DNA from: Monodelphis domestica
Taxonomy: Eukaryota; Chordata; Mammalia; Didelphimorphia; Didelphidae
Assembly (NCBI RefSeq): GCF_027887165.1
Contig: NC_077227.1
Location: 438,951,612 to 439,015,611, forward strand
Direction of reading: 5' to 3'
Length of the DNA: 64,000 bases
This document shows positions 47,352-58,645 of the stretch, in pieces. The notes under the pieces were generated by a model. It did not search any database, was not told the origin of the DNA, and was given only the letters and a program-made list of their open reading frames with translations. A program made the position numbers and the translations under genes. Position 1 is the first letter of the stretch. Every line of letters starts with the position of its first letter.

Positions 47352-47557
47352 GGGGTTCTTAATCTTTTTGTGTATCATGAACCCTTTTGACAGCCTGGTG
47401 AAACCTATAGACAACCCCCCTTTTCAAAAAACTTACAAATTAATAAATGACTACAAATGAATAAAATAGATAGTATTACAAAGGATACCAATTATGATTA
47501 ATTGTGATTAACAACATATTTTTAAAACAAGTTCTACGACCCTGCCCTAAGGAAAAT
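47352..47557. mobile_element. hAT-like non-autonomous DNA transposon, candidate
   Basis: Begins GGGGTTCTTAATCTTTTTGT, then ATCATGAACCC and GCCTGGTGAAACCTATAGAC; ends AAACAAGTTCTACGACCC. The interior ATTACAAAGGATACCAATTA is typical of the same ancient family. The right inverted end is damaged. 46870-47350, upstream, has no recognised content. Confidence 0.55.
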
Positions 47558-47559
47558 AT

Positions 47560-49880
47560 TGCCTCTGATAATATACGGAGTGCCACCAGAGTGCTGGGCT
47601 GGCTATAAGAGACTTAGATATGTGGGTCCAAAATTAATCCTCAAAAGATTACATGTTTAACGTATTAGTTTTATTAAGTTCCCCTGAGCCATATTTCTAC
47701 CTTTACAGCCCACCTAGTTCCTGTTAATGAAGCCTGTAGGACTAGCAATCAGGCAAAGTCAGGTCGGGAAATGCCTACCTTATTAATAGAAATTTTCTTT
47801 TTGCTTTGATTGAATGATAACTCCCTAAGTCTAAGAACTGGCCCTTAGATTTAATGAAAAAAGGTTAACACCCATTACTCCAGTGAGGTCCCCAAGAGCA
47901 GCATGAAATAAGTGCCCTCTCTATCTCTGAACATCTTATACTGACTGTCCGGCTGTGTGGTCTGCTCTAGTCTCTCCATAGAGGCAGGGTTCCCAATGCC
48001 AGAGAAACCGGCTAGTATGTTTGTCCTTGGGAAGAGTGAGAAAAGGAGCAGAAAAACCCAAAGAAGCTTAGTTTTCTTGCCCCTTCAATAGAAAAGCATT
48101 GGAAGGGTGGTGTCGGGAATCCACATATCAGCCGACCTAGCAAGTTCTAACTTTGGCCATGATTTTCAAAGACTAAAGGTTCCCCGTCTTGCATAAAGAG
48201 CATGAAGAAGAGTCAGAAATAAGATAATTTTTTAAAGTACTTAAATACAAAAGTACAAATATAGGGTCATGAATATGGAATCAGCTTATTTGAATGAACT
48301 GAATGATTGATTATAGATGCTTTGATTTCCTGTATATGAATTTACGTGAAGATTGAAAAAATTCAGGGAATCCTGTTTAAATCTTTTTGGGGCCTGATTT
48401 TTAAAAAAACTTAAATCATTTAAAAAAAGTGACTTAGCCCAAAATTTTAGGTTTTAAACTCTAAGTGTAGATTTTGTAAATATCCCATACATTTTCTATT
48501 AAAAAATTTAAAAATCATACCTACAGTACTTTAGTACCTGACTTGTATATTTATGTGACTATTGTTAGAAGTGACTAATTGGGTTTGATTAGCTTCATCA
48601 TTAATATTCTGTCCATAATTTAACATGCTTCAATAAAATACCCTAAAGCAGTATAATGATTAGATTTCAGGAATATGTGTTTTGCAATTAAGTTGCTCTT
48701 GATTTTGATATGCAGATTAAGAAATGGTGGTCTCATTTAAAAAAAAAAACTGCCCTTATTAACTCAGCAGTATACTCTGAAGATTAGGTAAGAAATCCAA
48801 GATTTTCTCTTTGTATATGCTAGTTAAAATGTATTTCAATCAAGCGTATGTGGGCAAATCAGATTTGATTAGTTTAAGTTCACAGTCATTCTATCTAAAT
48901 GAATAATGTGTCACCTAACATTGCAAAAATTTGATTAATAGTTTATCAGTTAATTAAAAACGAGGTTTAATTTTTCTTTTTTAGGAAAATGCAAGGTAGA
49001 TATTCCTTGTGTTCATCATAAATGCAAATTATTTCAGCTCGAATCTATTGTTCCTTGTTCCCTTCTAAGCCAACTAGCAAGAAAAATAGAGCTCTTCGAA
49101 TTATCTCTTGCGGGGAGTAGTAAAACTTTGTTTGCTTCCACATATGGTTGCCACTTGTCCCAGGCTTAGAAAAGATTTTCATTGTGGGCTGAGTCTGAGT
49201 CCGAGCAACCTCAACTTTTTCTCGGAGCTTTTCCCCGTCTCCGTCTCAGTCCCACAGCTCCTTCTGTCTCCTCTCCTTTTCCTCTTGCCATCAGCTTCTT
49301 TTTTTTCATCAAACTATTCTGTGTGCCTACTTCTATCGCAACACTCTCACCCTTCACCAGTTCATGGAATCAACTTTACTAGTCACCTCTTAGAAATAGC
49401 AAAGAAGTCACACCGTGACCCACTCACGTACCCACATTATATATATACACACTTCTATGTATATGTATGTGTATATAACATGCACAATTTAGAGGCTGAA
49501 TTTTTGATATCCGGTCTCAAAAGACAGCTCATGAAATCTTCCCAGGTCTTGGTTTTTTTCATTTGGCAAATGAGTTTAGCCATTCCCTTCCAGCTTTAAA
49601 TCTATACTCTTATCTGGGCTATTTCTAAAACCATCTAACTGGGTCAACCAGTACCAGTCATTTAATGTCTTCTAAGAGACTTAAGTAAATCGTATTGCCT
49701 GAGCACAAATGTGATATCCTTGTAGTTACTGGTTGTTGATTTGCACATGATTCAAGGGATCTATCTATAGGCAAATATATTTGACTCTTTTAATGAGATT
49801 ATCTGAAATGAACAGTTAACATTTATTTTTACTCAAGTCTTTTGTATTTAAGGCTCTGAAATCTGTGCTCAGGGAAGGGA
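47560..49880. other. AT-rich unassigned stretch, possible regulatory DNA
   Basis: No SINE or LINE recognised over about 2.3 kb, unusual for this half. 48720-48980 has several homeodomain-like cores (TTTGATTAATAG, GATTTGATTAG, GTTAATTAAAAAC). A 163-codon plus-strand frame at 49108-49599 has no recognisable domain and runs through a (TA/TG)-rich patch at 49438-49475; it is not called. Confidence 0.45.
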
Positions 49881-49884
49881 GATA

Positions 49885-49980
49885 CCAAAAAAAAACAAAA
49901 ACAAAAACAACAATAACAACAACAACAAAAACAAAAAAACCCAAACCAAAAAAAAAACAAAACCAAAATAACAAAAATCC
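49885..49980 (+). repeat. A-rich / (AAC)n low-complexity tract
   Basis: AACAACAACAACAAAAAC with many A-runs, possibly the tail of an old retroelement. Confidence 0.85.
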
Positions 49981-50011
49981 CATCAGAATGAGTCACCAGT
50001 CCTCATGACAG

Positions 50012-50125
50012 AATGTAGCCTCCTTGAAGTCAGAGATTGTTTCATTTTTTAAATTTTATATAGTCAGCACAGTGTCTGGCACATAGTAGGAGCTAAATAA
50101 ATATTTATGAAATTCAAGTTAATTA
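50012..50125 (+). mobile_element. LINE (L2-type) 3' end
   Basis: GCCTCCTTGAAGTCAGAGAT, AGTCAGCACAGTGTCTGGC and ACATAGTAGGAGCTAAATAA. Confidence 0.8.
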
Positions 50126-50129
50126 AATT

Positions 50130-50925
50130 AGGGTAGTTTGGACATGAATATGAATAATTATAATAAAAAACACTTTATGGTGTCATAAAAAGAGGAAGAA
50201 AAAGTTATGGATGAGGATTCAAGGATGGGAAAAAACACTGGGGTGGGGTAGAAATAATTGTTTAAATATCTTAGCTTCCTTCCATCCATCCTCTGTGTCA
50301 TTTTTCCATTAATTAGGTTAATTAGATGAAGCATCTTAGAACAACATAGAGTTGTGATTTTTAGAGTCCTTTAGATGAGGGAGGTCATTTAATGAGCAGT
50401 AAAAAAGTCCTGCCCACTAGGGTGTTGTGCAGGGAGAGGCTGGATCCCAGGGTAATTGCTGAAGGGACAGACAGCAGAGCCCAGTAACAAAAGAGAATGT
50501 CCTTCTTCCATTGAAGAGCTGGTCTCAATAAATATTAAATGAATTTAATTTAAAATAAAGGAGTTGATAGCCTGATTTCCCCCCTTGGAGTCAGGGAGGA
50601 GGCTACAAAAATCTAGATCCAGGGAAGTGGAAGCTATTCTTCTGACCAACTGGGAGTCTCTTCCTGACCCCAATAGCTCAGTCTTTTGATGTTGCTTCCA
50701 AGACAGTCCCCCCAAAACGGACTTAAGCCTCTCTACACATACCTTTTCTCCCTTCTCCCACTACCCTACCCACACCTTCCAGGCCTTCCTTCTTGTCAGA
50801 TCTGGGCAGAATCAATAGAATACTCCCCTTCCCACTTCGAGCATGAAGTTGCTCCTTTCTACTTAGTAAAATCCATCCTTCAATGCCCACTTTGTCATGC
50901 ACCTGCCAGAAAATATGCCCTGATT
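50130..50925. other. Unassigned stretch
   Basis: No confident repeat or exon. 50700-50900 is C-rich. A plus-strand frame of 102 codons (50686-50994) runs into the SINE at 50928 and is not supported. Confidence 0.5.
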
Positions 50926-50927
50926 TG

Positions 50928-51120
50928 TGATACCATAAATTTAGATCTGGAAAGAGCCTTTCAGAAATTGCAAAGTCCCATCCCCTTATCTTAACAATTG
51001 CAGAAATTGAGACGGAGAAGTTTAGCAACTTGACCAGGCTCACCCAGCTAGTAAGTATCTGAAGCACGATTTAACCCCACTTCTTCCTGGTTTCAAGTCC
51101 AGTGCCTTATCCATAAATGG
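50928..51120 (-). mobile_element. MIR-type SINE
   Basis: TTTAGATCTGGAAAGAGCC, GCAGAAATTGAGACGGAG, GACCAGGCTCACCCAGCTAG and GTTTCAAGTCCAGTGCC read as the reverse of the family. Confidence 0.75.
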
Positions 51121-52540
51121 CCCACCACCTTTCCAGTCCACCTTAATTTCTTATAATCAGTATCCCATAACCTAGGGTCATAGCCTGTCCTCTATTGTTC
51201 CCTAATTGCTTTTGGGAGATTCTTGTGCCTTAGGGAAACATTAGGAGAGCAGGTCTCTTCTATTCCTGCTGCAGGGATTGAGCCCTCAGTGGGGGATCAG
51301 AAAAAAAAAAAAAACCTTGTCGTCTTAACTTGAATTTATTCTTAAAAGTCTCTCTACCCCCAGCCTCCATGCAAACTGATTTTCCTGCTGGGGAAGAGTC
51401 GGGGAAGAGAAGGGAGAGCGAGAAAGAATAGGAGAATAAATCTCAGAGTAAAATAAATCACTTGTTCTAAAATTATTTGTAAAAACATATTCAAGGATAA
51501 ATCTTCAACTGGCTATGAGATAAAAAATGTCCGTGTAGTTTTGTTTTGTTTGGGTCCTAATCTGTAATTTCATCAATTTAGGCAACTCATCTGTAACTTA
51601 GGGTTTTAGAGAGTCGCCTGGGTCACTGAGAGTTTAAAGACGAGTATGTTTCAGATGCAGGACTTGCCGACTCCAAGATTGCTCTCTTCAGGGTCAATGG
51701 CCAAAGAGTATCATTTTTAAAAGTCATCAAAACTTCAGCAAAAGCTTTTGCCCACCACCACCTCCTCCCCAAACAAAAACATTCCACAGCAGATTAGGGA
51801 CACCATTGTGCCACCTTTTTGAATTCAGATCTTCCAAGCTAATACGTCTTTTTCTTTTCTCCCAGAGATTGTAAATCCATTTTAAAAAAAATGTGGAAAA
51901 ATTGACCCAAAGCCACAGAAAAGAATTTCTAAAATTTCTGATGTTATTAGTTGAATTTCTGATGTTATTAGTTGAATTTCTGATGACATTTCTATAAAGA
52001 TTTCAGAGTAAGATCCATTGCTTTGAGGAGATTACAGAATAGATAAATTGTATGGATTTTTAAAAAAAAAAATCGAATTTAACCATGATATTCAAAAGGA
52101 ACCATTCCTGGTCTCACTTTGACAATGGTTTTTCTAAACTGTACAGAAGCCAAATTTCTGAGTGCTCAGCGGCATCTGGTTATAATAAAGCCTTTATCCA
52201 GCATCTAGAATTCAGGCATACACCACTAAATTTGCAGGATGTATCTGGCCTGGGAGAGAAGTGCAGCTACATAAATGAATAGATAAACTCCTATCTATTT
52301 TATCTTTGGAGGTAGACAGGACAGAGGATAAACTGTATCCCTGCAGCGTCACAGATCAGTCAGCACCTGATCAAAGATGAGTCCACTTAAATAAGGGTCG
52401 TATTTTCAAAGGAGGGCCAAATTTCACTGTGAGATGTGACTATATAGGAGTGTATGAAGAAGTCATGTGTGAGCATCCAAGGGCAGAATTAGCATCTATG
52501 TTTGTAGCTCACACTGTCAAACTCTGCAGAAGTATTCTGA
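51121..52540. other. Unassigned stretch with a small tandem repeat
   Basis: No exon or interspersed repeat recognised by eye. A short poly-A lies at 51301-51314. A 21-bp tandem repeat is listed separately. Confidence 0.5.
51934..51990 (+). repeat. 21-bp tandem repeat, about 2.6 copies
   Basis: ATTTCTGATGTTATTAGTTG plus A at 51934, repeated exactly at 51955, then partly at 51976 (ATTTCTGATG). Confidence 0.95.
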
Positions 52541-52544
52541 ATTG

Positions 52545-52655
52545 GGTCTGGTACTCTCTTCCTCCTGTGCCTAGCAGCTCTCTCAAGACCCAAGTGTGAT
52601 CTGTGTGAGGTGCACCCAGTAGGCAATTAATAAATGCTTGTCTAGCAGAATGTTG
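52545..52655 (+). mobile_element. LINE 3' end fragment
   Basis: CTCTTCCTCCTGTGCCTAGC and GTAGGCAATTAATAAATGC, followed by TTGTCTAG. Confidence 0.6.
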
Positions 52656-52929
52656 AATTTAGGCATGAATTCTGCTGGAATGGAGAAGGGGCAGAATGAG
52701 GATTTAGAGAAGAGAACAGAGCTTGAAATGTTGTCTTTTGGAGCTCATGGCTGAACAAGCCACGAAGCTGTCAGGATTGACACTTAAGATGAAAGCATCA
52801 GACTGAATACATTTCATTTTGTTCAGCTACATTTCTGATGCCAGACATTTTTCCTTTTCCATGGAATTGCTTGGCTATTTTGGCACCCAAGATGTGATCA
52901 ACTAAGTCTCCACAAACTATTTCATGTGT

Positions 52930-53025
52930 CAATAATAATAATAGCTAGAATTTATAAAGAATTCTAAGATTTACAAAGCACTTTCCATGGTATCTCATCT
53001 GATCCTTGTGTCGACAATCCAAAAC
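52930..53025 (-). mobile_element. MIR-type SINE 3' fragment
   Basis: AATAATAATAGCTAGAATTT, AGATTTACAAAGCACTTTCC and ATCTCATCTGATCCTTGTG. Confidence 0.7.
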
Positions 53026-53029
53026 AATT

Positions 53030-53400
53030 TAGTAGGTACCTACTGTGTGCCAGCAGAGATTTTATTCATTCTCATAGCTTCAGTTATTACCTCTAAGAAA
53101 ATGAATCTCCCTGTCTTAACAATAGATCCCTTTTCCAAGCTCCAGTTCTACATTTCCAAATGTCTACACAATCTACAAACATTTATTATCATATGCCTGG
53201 TATGGTTCAAGGTTCTAGCTATAAAAAGACAAAAATTAAGCAATCCTTTTCTTCAGGAACTTACATTGTTTTGGAGGAGACAAAGTACACATAAAAATAT
53301 AAACAAAATTTATATAAAATAATTTCTGGGTAAATTTTACAGGAAGCTACTAACAGTTGAAAGGAATAGGAGAGGTGTTCCTGTAGAAGGTAGTTCTTAA
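53030..53400 (-). mobile_element. LINE (L2/L3-type) fragments, reverse
   Basis: AGGTACCTACTGTGTGCCAG at 53034 and ACAAACATTTATTATC at 53175 are reversed LINE 3' ends. They are followed by CTTCAGGAACTTACATTG, GAGGAGACAAAGTACAC and GTGTTCCTGTAGAAGG in family order. The two tops suggest two insertions. Confidence 0.65.
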
Positions 53401-53409
53401 GAAGAATTT

Positions 53410-54300
53410 TCTGTCTCTCTCCACTCCAATTCCAAACCCATTTCCATTAAGAATACCATCATTATTATAGTTCCCCAGGTCCAAAGACTTATAGTCATTC
53501 ATCTTCCAAACTTTCAGTTTCTTGATCCCTTAGAGCTAACTTGTCACAGTGGTCTGTCAGTTCTTGCTTTGAAACACCTCTTGGATTTGACTTCTTTTTC
53601 TCTATTTCTATCATCACTGCCATAATTCAAGTGCCCATTCCTTTCTATCTATCTTTTTAACAGTAGCGTCTTAGTTAGTTATCCTGACTCGGCTTTCTCC
53701 CCATTTCTCTATATCCTGAATGTTTCTTTCTGATTAGACTTTCTTCTAAAGGAAATTTCTCCCCCTTTACTCCCTGACTCTGGAAGTTCTAATGGTTGCT
53801 TGCTGCCTATTGCCTTAATGAAAGGGCCATCCAAATTTGGCTTGGCTTGGCTTCCTTACCCACTTCAGAGGGTGCACCCTCCACTTCAGTCAGACTAATC
53901 ATTCAATATTCTTTGTTTATTCTCAGAACCAGAGTCTTAGAATCTTGGAGGGAAAAGGGGATCAGTTGTACCAACTTCCCATCCCTTGTAGTAGAGAAAA
54001 GAACATTGGCCTTGGAATCAGAAGGCTTGGCTTCAAGTCCAAATCCTAACATTTATTATCTAGATGACCCTGGGCAAATCACTTAATATCTCTGGTCCTA
54101 ATTATCCATATCTGTAAAGTTAGAGGATTGAAAGAGAAGGTTTAGAATTCTATGAGCCTATGTGGGAATCTTACCTGAGTACTTTTATTTATATCATCAT
54201 CTCATTCTATTCCCTCCATTTTAGGAATTCTCTCCTCCTGCTACCTTCCCTGTCCAAAGCTTTTCAAGGTTCCTCTTCCATGTTCAAATAGTATGTGTTT
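53410..54300 (+). mobile_element. LINE (L2/L3-type) 3' region, split by a SINE
   Basis: CACCTCTTGGATTTGACTTC, ATTTCTATCATCACTGCC, TGGTTGCTTGCTGCCTATTG, CCATCCAAATTTGGCTTGG, then after the SINE at 53998 TATTCCCTCCATTTTAGG and GCTACCTTCCCTGTCCAAAG. The order matches the long pyrimidine-rich 3' region of L2-type LINEs. Confidence 0.6.
53998..54165 (+). mobile_element. MIR-type SINE inside LINE sequence
   Basis: GAACATTGGCCTTGGAATCA, GGCTTCAAGTCCAAATCC, GATGACCCTGGGCAAATCAC, GGTCCTAATTATCCATATC and AGAATTCTATGAGCC. Confidence 0.8.
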
Positions 54301-54444
54301 AAAAACAAATACATTGATTGATTACTCCAGTTCACATTGGTGTGTCCTTTGGAATTGGTATCACACAGTTGAGCCTTAGATTGTTCTATAATTATTTTTT
54401 GTGTAGGGTGGATGATTTGCTTCTCCTAGACTGTATCTGACACA

Positions 54445-54695
54445 GGCTGCTGGACAGATAAATACTAAGCCTGTAGTCAGGAAGATTAGCACTAAATCCA
54501 TCCTCAGGCACTTAGTATGTGTGACCCTGGCCATGTCCCTTAAATGCTATTTGCTTCAGTTTACTGTAAAATGGAAATAATAATAATAATAATAGAAGAT
54601 ATCTCACAGGTTATCGTGAGGATCAAGTAAGATAATATCTATAAAGCACGTAGCATAGTGCTTGGTACATGCTGGATAAATGCTTATTCTCTTCT
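54445..54695 (+). mobile_element. Marsupial CORE-SINE, near full length
   Basis: GCTGGACAGATAAATACTAA, GTAGTCAGGAAGATTAGC, GTGTGACCCTGGCCATGTCC, TACTGTAAAATGGAAATAAT, TATCGTGAGGATCAAGTAAG and GTGCTTGGTACATGCTGG. An internal (AAT)n has expanded at 54577. Confidence 0.85.
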
Positions 54696-54990
54696 CCTTC
54701 TTCCTCTTCCCTTTCCCTTATTTTCCCCTTATCATTTAACATAAGTCTAGGCTAGATAAAAGTTCATTTTTTTATTAAAATGCTTAAATTGGGGAAAATA
54801 ATAGGGAGATAATTGGGCTATGCCCCTATGAGGTACCTACCACTTGGAGATGCCAGAACTCTAGTAAGAAAGGCCCCATATCCTATGCCTGATTCCTAGG
54901 TCGATTCACCCTTGAACTATTATTGACATTTGCATGTTCTCTATAGCTCTTTTAGGGTGCTCATTAGTACTAAATTCTTTTGTGCAGTCC

Positions 54991-55062
54991 AGAAGAGAAG
55001 AGAAGAGAAGAGAAGAGAAGAGAAGAGAAGAGAAGAGAAGAGAAGAGAAGAGAAGAGAAGAG
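54991..55062 (+). repeat. (AGAAG)n pentanucleotide microsatellite
   Basis: About 14 uninterrupted AGAAG units, a pure purine strand likely to be length-variable. Confidence 0.98.
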
Positions 55063-55064
55063 CT

Positions 55065-55860
55065 TATTTTTAATTCAATACTTAACCTCCTTTGAGAAAT
55101 CTTAAGGACAAAAACCTACTGTTAATAGGAGAAATATGAGCCTGAAACAACTAATAAAGTTGATGTCAGTCCAGTCGTAAATTGCCAGAGATTTGCTGGA
55201 TTTCAGAAAATGGAGTCCCTGGTCCTTCCTTGGCCACATTTTCCAAAGGAAAAGCACAGAATTCAGTCAGTCTTCACAGGATGCATTGGGTTCAGCTTAT
55301 TGAAGCCTTTTGTGCTGTTTATGGACCATTTCTGCATGTAAAACAGGAAATTAGAGTACTAAAAATGACTAACGGGCCAAATTAGCCTGTTTTCATCCTC
55401 ATAGAATCCCCCCAAGGCCAAATTAACTGTGACCCAAGGGGTCACCTCAGGAGCCAGGGAGCCGCCTTGGAGCCAGGCTGGAGGAAAGGGGGCCCTCCCA
55501 CCTCCCAGGACTAGGAACCCAGGCTCTGTTTCCTCTGAAAACACAGAAGGATGGGTAACCCCCACTCCTCCCATGGAAGCTCACTCAGGGATACTCCACC
55601 CAGTGCACAAACACAGTGAATGCCCACAGCTTTGTCTTAAACCCTTCCATCAACTATATTCAACTTCATTCAGTAGGCATTTATTTTTTCCTATTATATA
55701 CAGGACCCATCCTGGGCCCATTCTGAGTCTCCAGGCATCCAGAAAATGGGGGCATGGGGATATGGTACAGGACAGCAATGCAATGACCTTTGGGGAAGAG
55801 GTGATAGTAGAGATGGGAGCATCTGTATAGCCTCCTCCTCCTCCACCCTTCTCCCAGCAA
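55065..55860. other. Unassigned stretch
   Basis: No recognised repeat or exon. 55380-55600 is relatively GC-rich, with overlapping frames on both strands (133 codons on plus, 71 on minus), but no domain, start context or splice support. Confidence 0.5.
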
Positions 55861-55867
55861 ATTCAGA

Positions 55868-56030
55868 GATAACAATTATCATAGCAACTCCCATTTATAC
55901 GGCATCATACAGTTCAAAGCAGATAGTACAGGTATTATTACTGACATTTCCAAATAAGGGAAACTGAGACTCAGAGAAATGAAGTAATTGTCAACATTCA
56001 CACAATTGTAATCCTTGAAGCTAAAATGGA
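55868..56030 (-). mobile_element. MIR-type SINE
   Basis: AACAATTATCATAGCAACTC, GGTATTATTACTGACATTTCC, AGGGAAACTGAGACTCAGAG and CAACATTCACACAATTG. Confidence 0.75.
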
Positions 56031-56099
56031 AAGCTTGGACTGCTTATTGATGAACTACCTATTCATTACTTCTCTCCCAATTCTACCCATACCCCATTG

Positions 56100-56205
56100 A
56101 TAGGGAAACCCTAATATAAACTTTTTGAGGGCCAGAGACCAATTTATGTTTTATCTTTGTATCTGTAGGACCTAGCTCATAGTGAACATTTGTTGAAACT
56201 ATGAA
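56100..56205 (+). mobile_element. LINE 3' end fragment
   Basis: TATAAACTTTTTGAGGGCCA, ATCTTTGTATCTGTAGGACC and TAGTGAACATTTGTTGAAAC. Confidence 0.7.
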
Positions 56206-56399
56206 AATTAAAAATCACCTAAATGAGAGGAAATTGTTTTATAACAAAGGAATTCTTTCATTTTGCAAAAGATTCCTTTAGGAATTCCTTTAAGTGCTTT
56301 TTTATCATGCCTTAAATACTTGAGAGCCTAGAAAACCCTAAAATGGATGTGTGGAACTGTAGATCTTGGGAGAAAACTCAAGTCAGTCTGGTCTGTCAG

Positions 56400-56660
56400 G
56401 CTCTAGTACTGAATCTACTAGCCATACACCAGGTAACCTCCCTCGAGCCTTGGTTTCTTTATCTGTATACTTACAATAATAACCTGTCCTACTCACCTCC
56501 CAGGTTTACTGTGAGGATCAAGTGAGACAAAGAAGCACCTATACAGTTACGGCTGGAAGAGGCTTTAGATATTGAATCCAACCCTTCACTAGGTTTCCTC
56601 ATTCACAAATGAGGAAATGGAATGCAAATGAATTTCCAAGGTTATGGTCACAATTAATTG
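56400..56660. mobile_element. Two adjoining MIR-type SINE fragments in opposite orientation
   Basis: 56400-56545 is plus (GGTTTCTTTATCTGTATAC, TTTACTGTGAGGATCAAGTG). 56548-56660 is minus (CTGGAAGAGGCTTTAGATAT, CACAAATGAGGAAATGG). Confidence 0.65.
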
Positions 56661-56664
56661 TTAT

Positions 56665-57265
56665 TAAGTAGGCTTCAACTTGTAGCACTACTTCAATTTG
56701 GCAGAGCTCTTCAGGGAAACTAGTCCCTTTGTTGTTATTTTGCATCTTTTCTCAGCCTCTGTCTCTCATTCTCCATTTCTTCCTTTCTCTCTTGTGCTCT
56801 TGTTTTCATTTTCTCTCCCTTCCCTCCTCCCTCCCCTGCCTCTCAACATACCTATTTCTCAATAACCACCTCCTTGGGTGGAATAATATCTCACTGGTGA
56901 GCACAAGAAGGTTGACATCTGTGGTAATATTTATTTTCTAGAGTGAGCGGAGTACCAATAACTCACCAATGGTACCTCTTCTAATGAGTAAAGACAAATA
57001 CCATAACAGGGATCAGCTACAATGCACCCAACAGAGCAAAAAATATGCAAAAATAACATAAAAATTCACTTTGCATTAGTGGGACATATATATCACCCCC
57101 AGATTAAGGAAATTGGAATTTTTTCTTTATGAGACTGGGGTGACATCTGTCATGATAGTACTGATGCAAGGGAATAATAAGGACAGACCTTCTGAAGGGA
57201 AATAAATCCCAGTTCTTCAGTAAATCCAGGAATGAATCTTAGAGAGCTGATCTAGGCAATCTGAA
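56665..57265. other. Unassigned stretch
   Basis: Pyrimidine-rich 56750-56850 (TTCTCTCTTGTGCTCTTG, CCTCCCTCCCCTGCC); otherwise nothing recognised. Confidence 0.5.
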
Positions 57266-57269
57266 TCAT

Positions 57270-57450
57270 TGTTTCACAGAGTAATAGACTGTTCCCAGCC
57301 TCAGAGATCTTCTAATCCAATCTTTTAATTTTACTGATGAGAAAAAAAGAGACAGAGAAGAGGAATGACTTACCATTAGGTAAGTAATCTAGACTGTAAA
57401 CAGTAGAATTAAGAGCAAAACCTTTGTCTTCTGAATTCAAATACAGCCTT
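57270..57450 (-). mobile_element. MIR-type SINE
   Basis: CTCAGAGATCTTCTAATCC, ATTTTACTGATGAGAAAAA, GAATGACTTACCATTAGG and CTTTGTCTTCTGAATTC. Confidence 0.75.
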
Positions 57451-57564
57451 GCCTGACACAAAAATACTTTGTGAATAGTAAAAACAAACAAACAAAAAAT
57501 GACAAAAACCAGTGTAACCAGATAATTTTTTTCTTTCCCTCTGACTTGCCATAGCCCCTTTATT

Positions 57565-57765
57565 TCAGATGTATTGCTTTCCCAATAACCTCCCAGTGAG
57601 ACAGGTTATAAAAGTATAATTGTTCCCATTTTACAGGTAAGACAACTGAGACTCTGAACATCTAAGGGCCTTAATAAGCATAAGATAGCAATTATGTATT
57701 TGGGGTAGGTTTGTACCCGGTCTCATCTCCTGATTCTAGATACATAACTCTTTCAATTGTCCCAT
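57565..57765 (-). mobile_element. MIR-type SINE
   Basis: CCAATAACCTCCCAGTGAG, TGTTCCCATTTTACAGGTAA, GACAACTGAGACTCTGAAC and TTTGTACCCGGTCTCATC. Confidence 0.75.
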
Positions 57766-57844
57766 ACTTTTTTTTTTTTTATTGGATCAAATCGTGCTTC
57801 CCCTTAGCAGTGTCTAAATCCTTCTCTTACTTCTCTTATGAGAT

Positions 57845-57990
57845 TACAAACTCCTCCAGGAAAAAAACAAAACAAAACACCTGTCTTGTCCAAGGCTATA
57901 TAGCTTCCTCACTACCTGCCTGGTATAGGGTCCCACACAGAGTAAGAGACTCAGTGAACATTTAATCATTAAAGACTCTATTTGGTGTTA
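57845..57990 (+). mobile_element. LINE 3' end fragment
   Basis: TACAAACTCCTCCAGG, a short A-rich insertion, CACCTGTCTTGTCCAAGG and ACTCAGTGAACATTTAATC. Confidence 0.6.
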
Positions 57991-58344
57991 AAAAAAAAAT
58001 ACATTCCCTTTGGAGGGATCCCAGCTGCTGGCTCTCCAGGGGAGCTTCCCATATTGGCAGCAAAGATGGGGAGAAGCAGGAGATTCACAGGACTCCAGGG
58101 AGGGACCCCAGAAATGGAGGCATAGTAAAATGCCAGAATCCTTCTCCTTTGAATTCCCACCCATGGGTATCTGGCAGCCTGCTGTTCTACAAGATTGTTA
58201 TTCAGATAGATAGATTATTTTGTGAATGCCTGTGTGTGTGTAAGAAAGGAACACCAAAAAAAAAAAAGCAGAGGAAGAGAAATTGAGAAAGAGAAAAAAG
58301 CACAAAAATGAGAAAGAAAGAGGTTGAAAAGTGAATTGTAGAAA

Positions 58345-58425
58345 AGAATAATAGCTCTCATTTTTTTATAGTGCTTTAGGGTTTATAAAGCACTTTCCTC
58401 CTGACAAAACAGGAAAATAAGGCAA
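58345..58425 (-). mobile_element. MIR-type SINE 3' fragment
   Basis: AATAATAGCTCTCATTTTTT, GTGCTTTAGGGTTTATAAAG and CACTTTCCTCC. Confidence 0.65.
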
Positions 58426-58569
58426 CTATCTGATGAGTGAAATTTAGAAAATCATTTGTGAAGAAGCCCAGAAGGGCCTGAAGCAAAAAGTGGGGGAGAA
58501 AGGGCATGAGATTGGCTAAATTGGAAAAGTAAGATTTGGTTTGCCCATAAGATATTTAGGCAAATCCAC

Positions 58570-58645
58570 TGCACTGGTTACTGGACCATGGGTTTACGTA
58601 TAGTACACATTTAATAAATATTGAGTCAAATTGAAGTAAAAGATT
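58570..58645 (+). mobile_element. LINE 3' end fragment
   Basis: TTACGTATAGTACACATTTA followed by ATAAATATTGAGTCAAATTG. Confidence 0.5.

Noticed and set aside
49108-49599. 163-codon plus-strand frame
   Set aside because: The longest frame of the right half, but it has no domain, passes through a TA/TG-rich run and lacks splice or promoter support.
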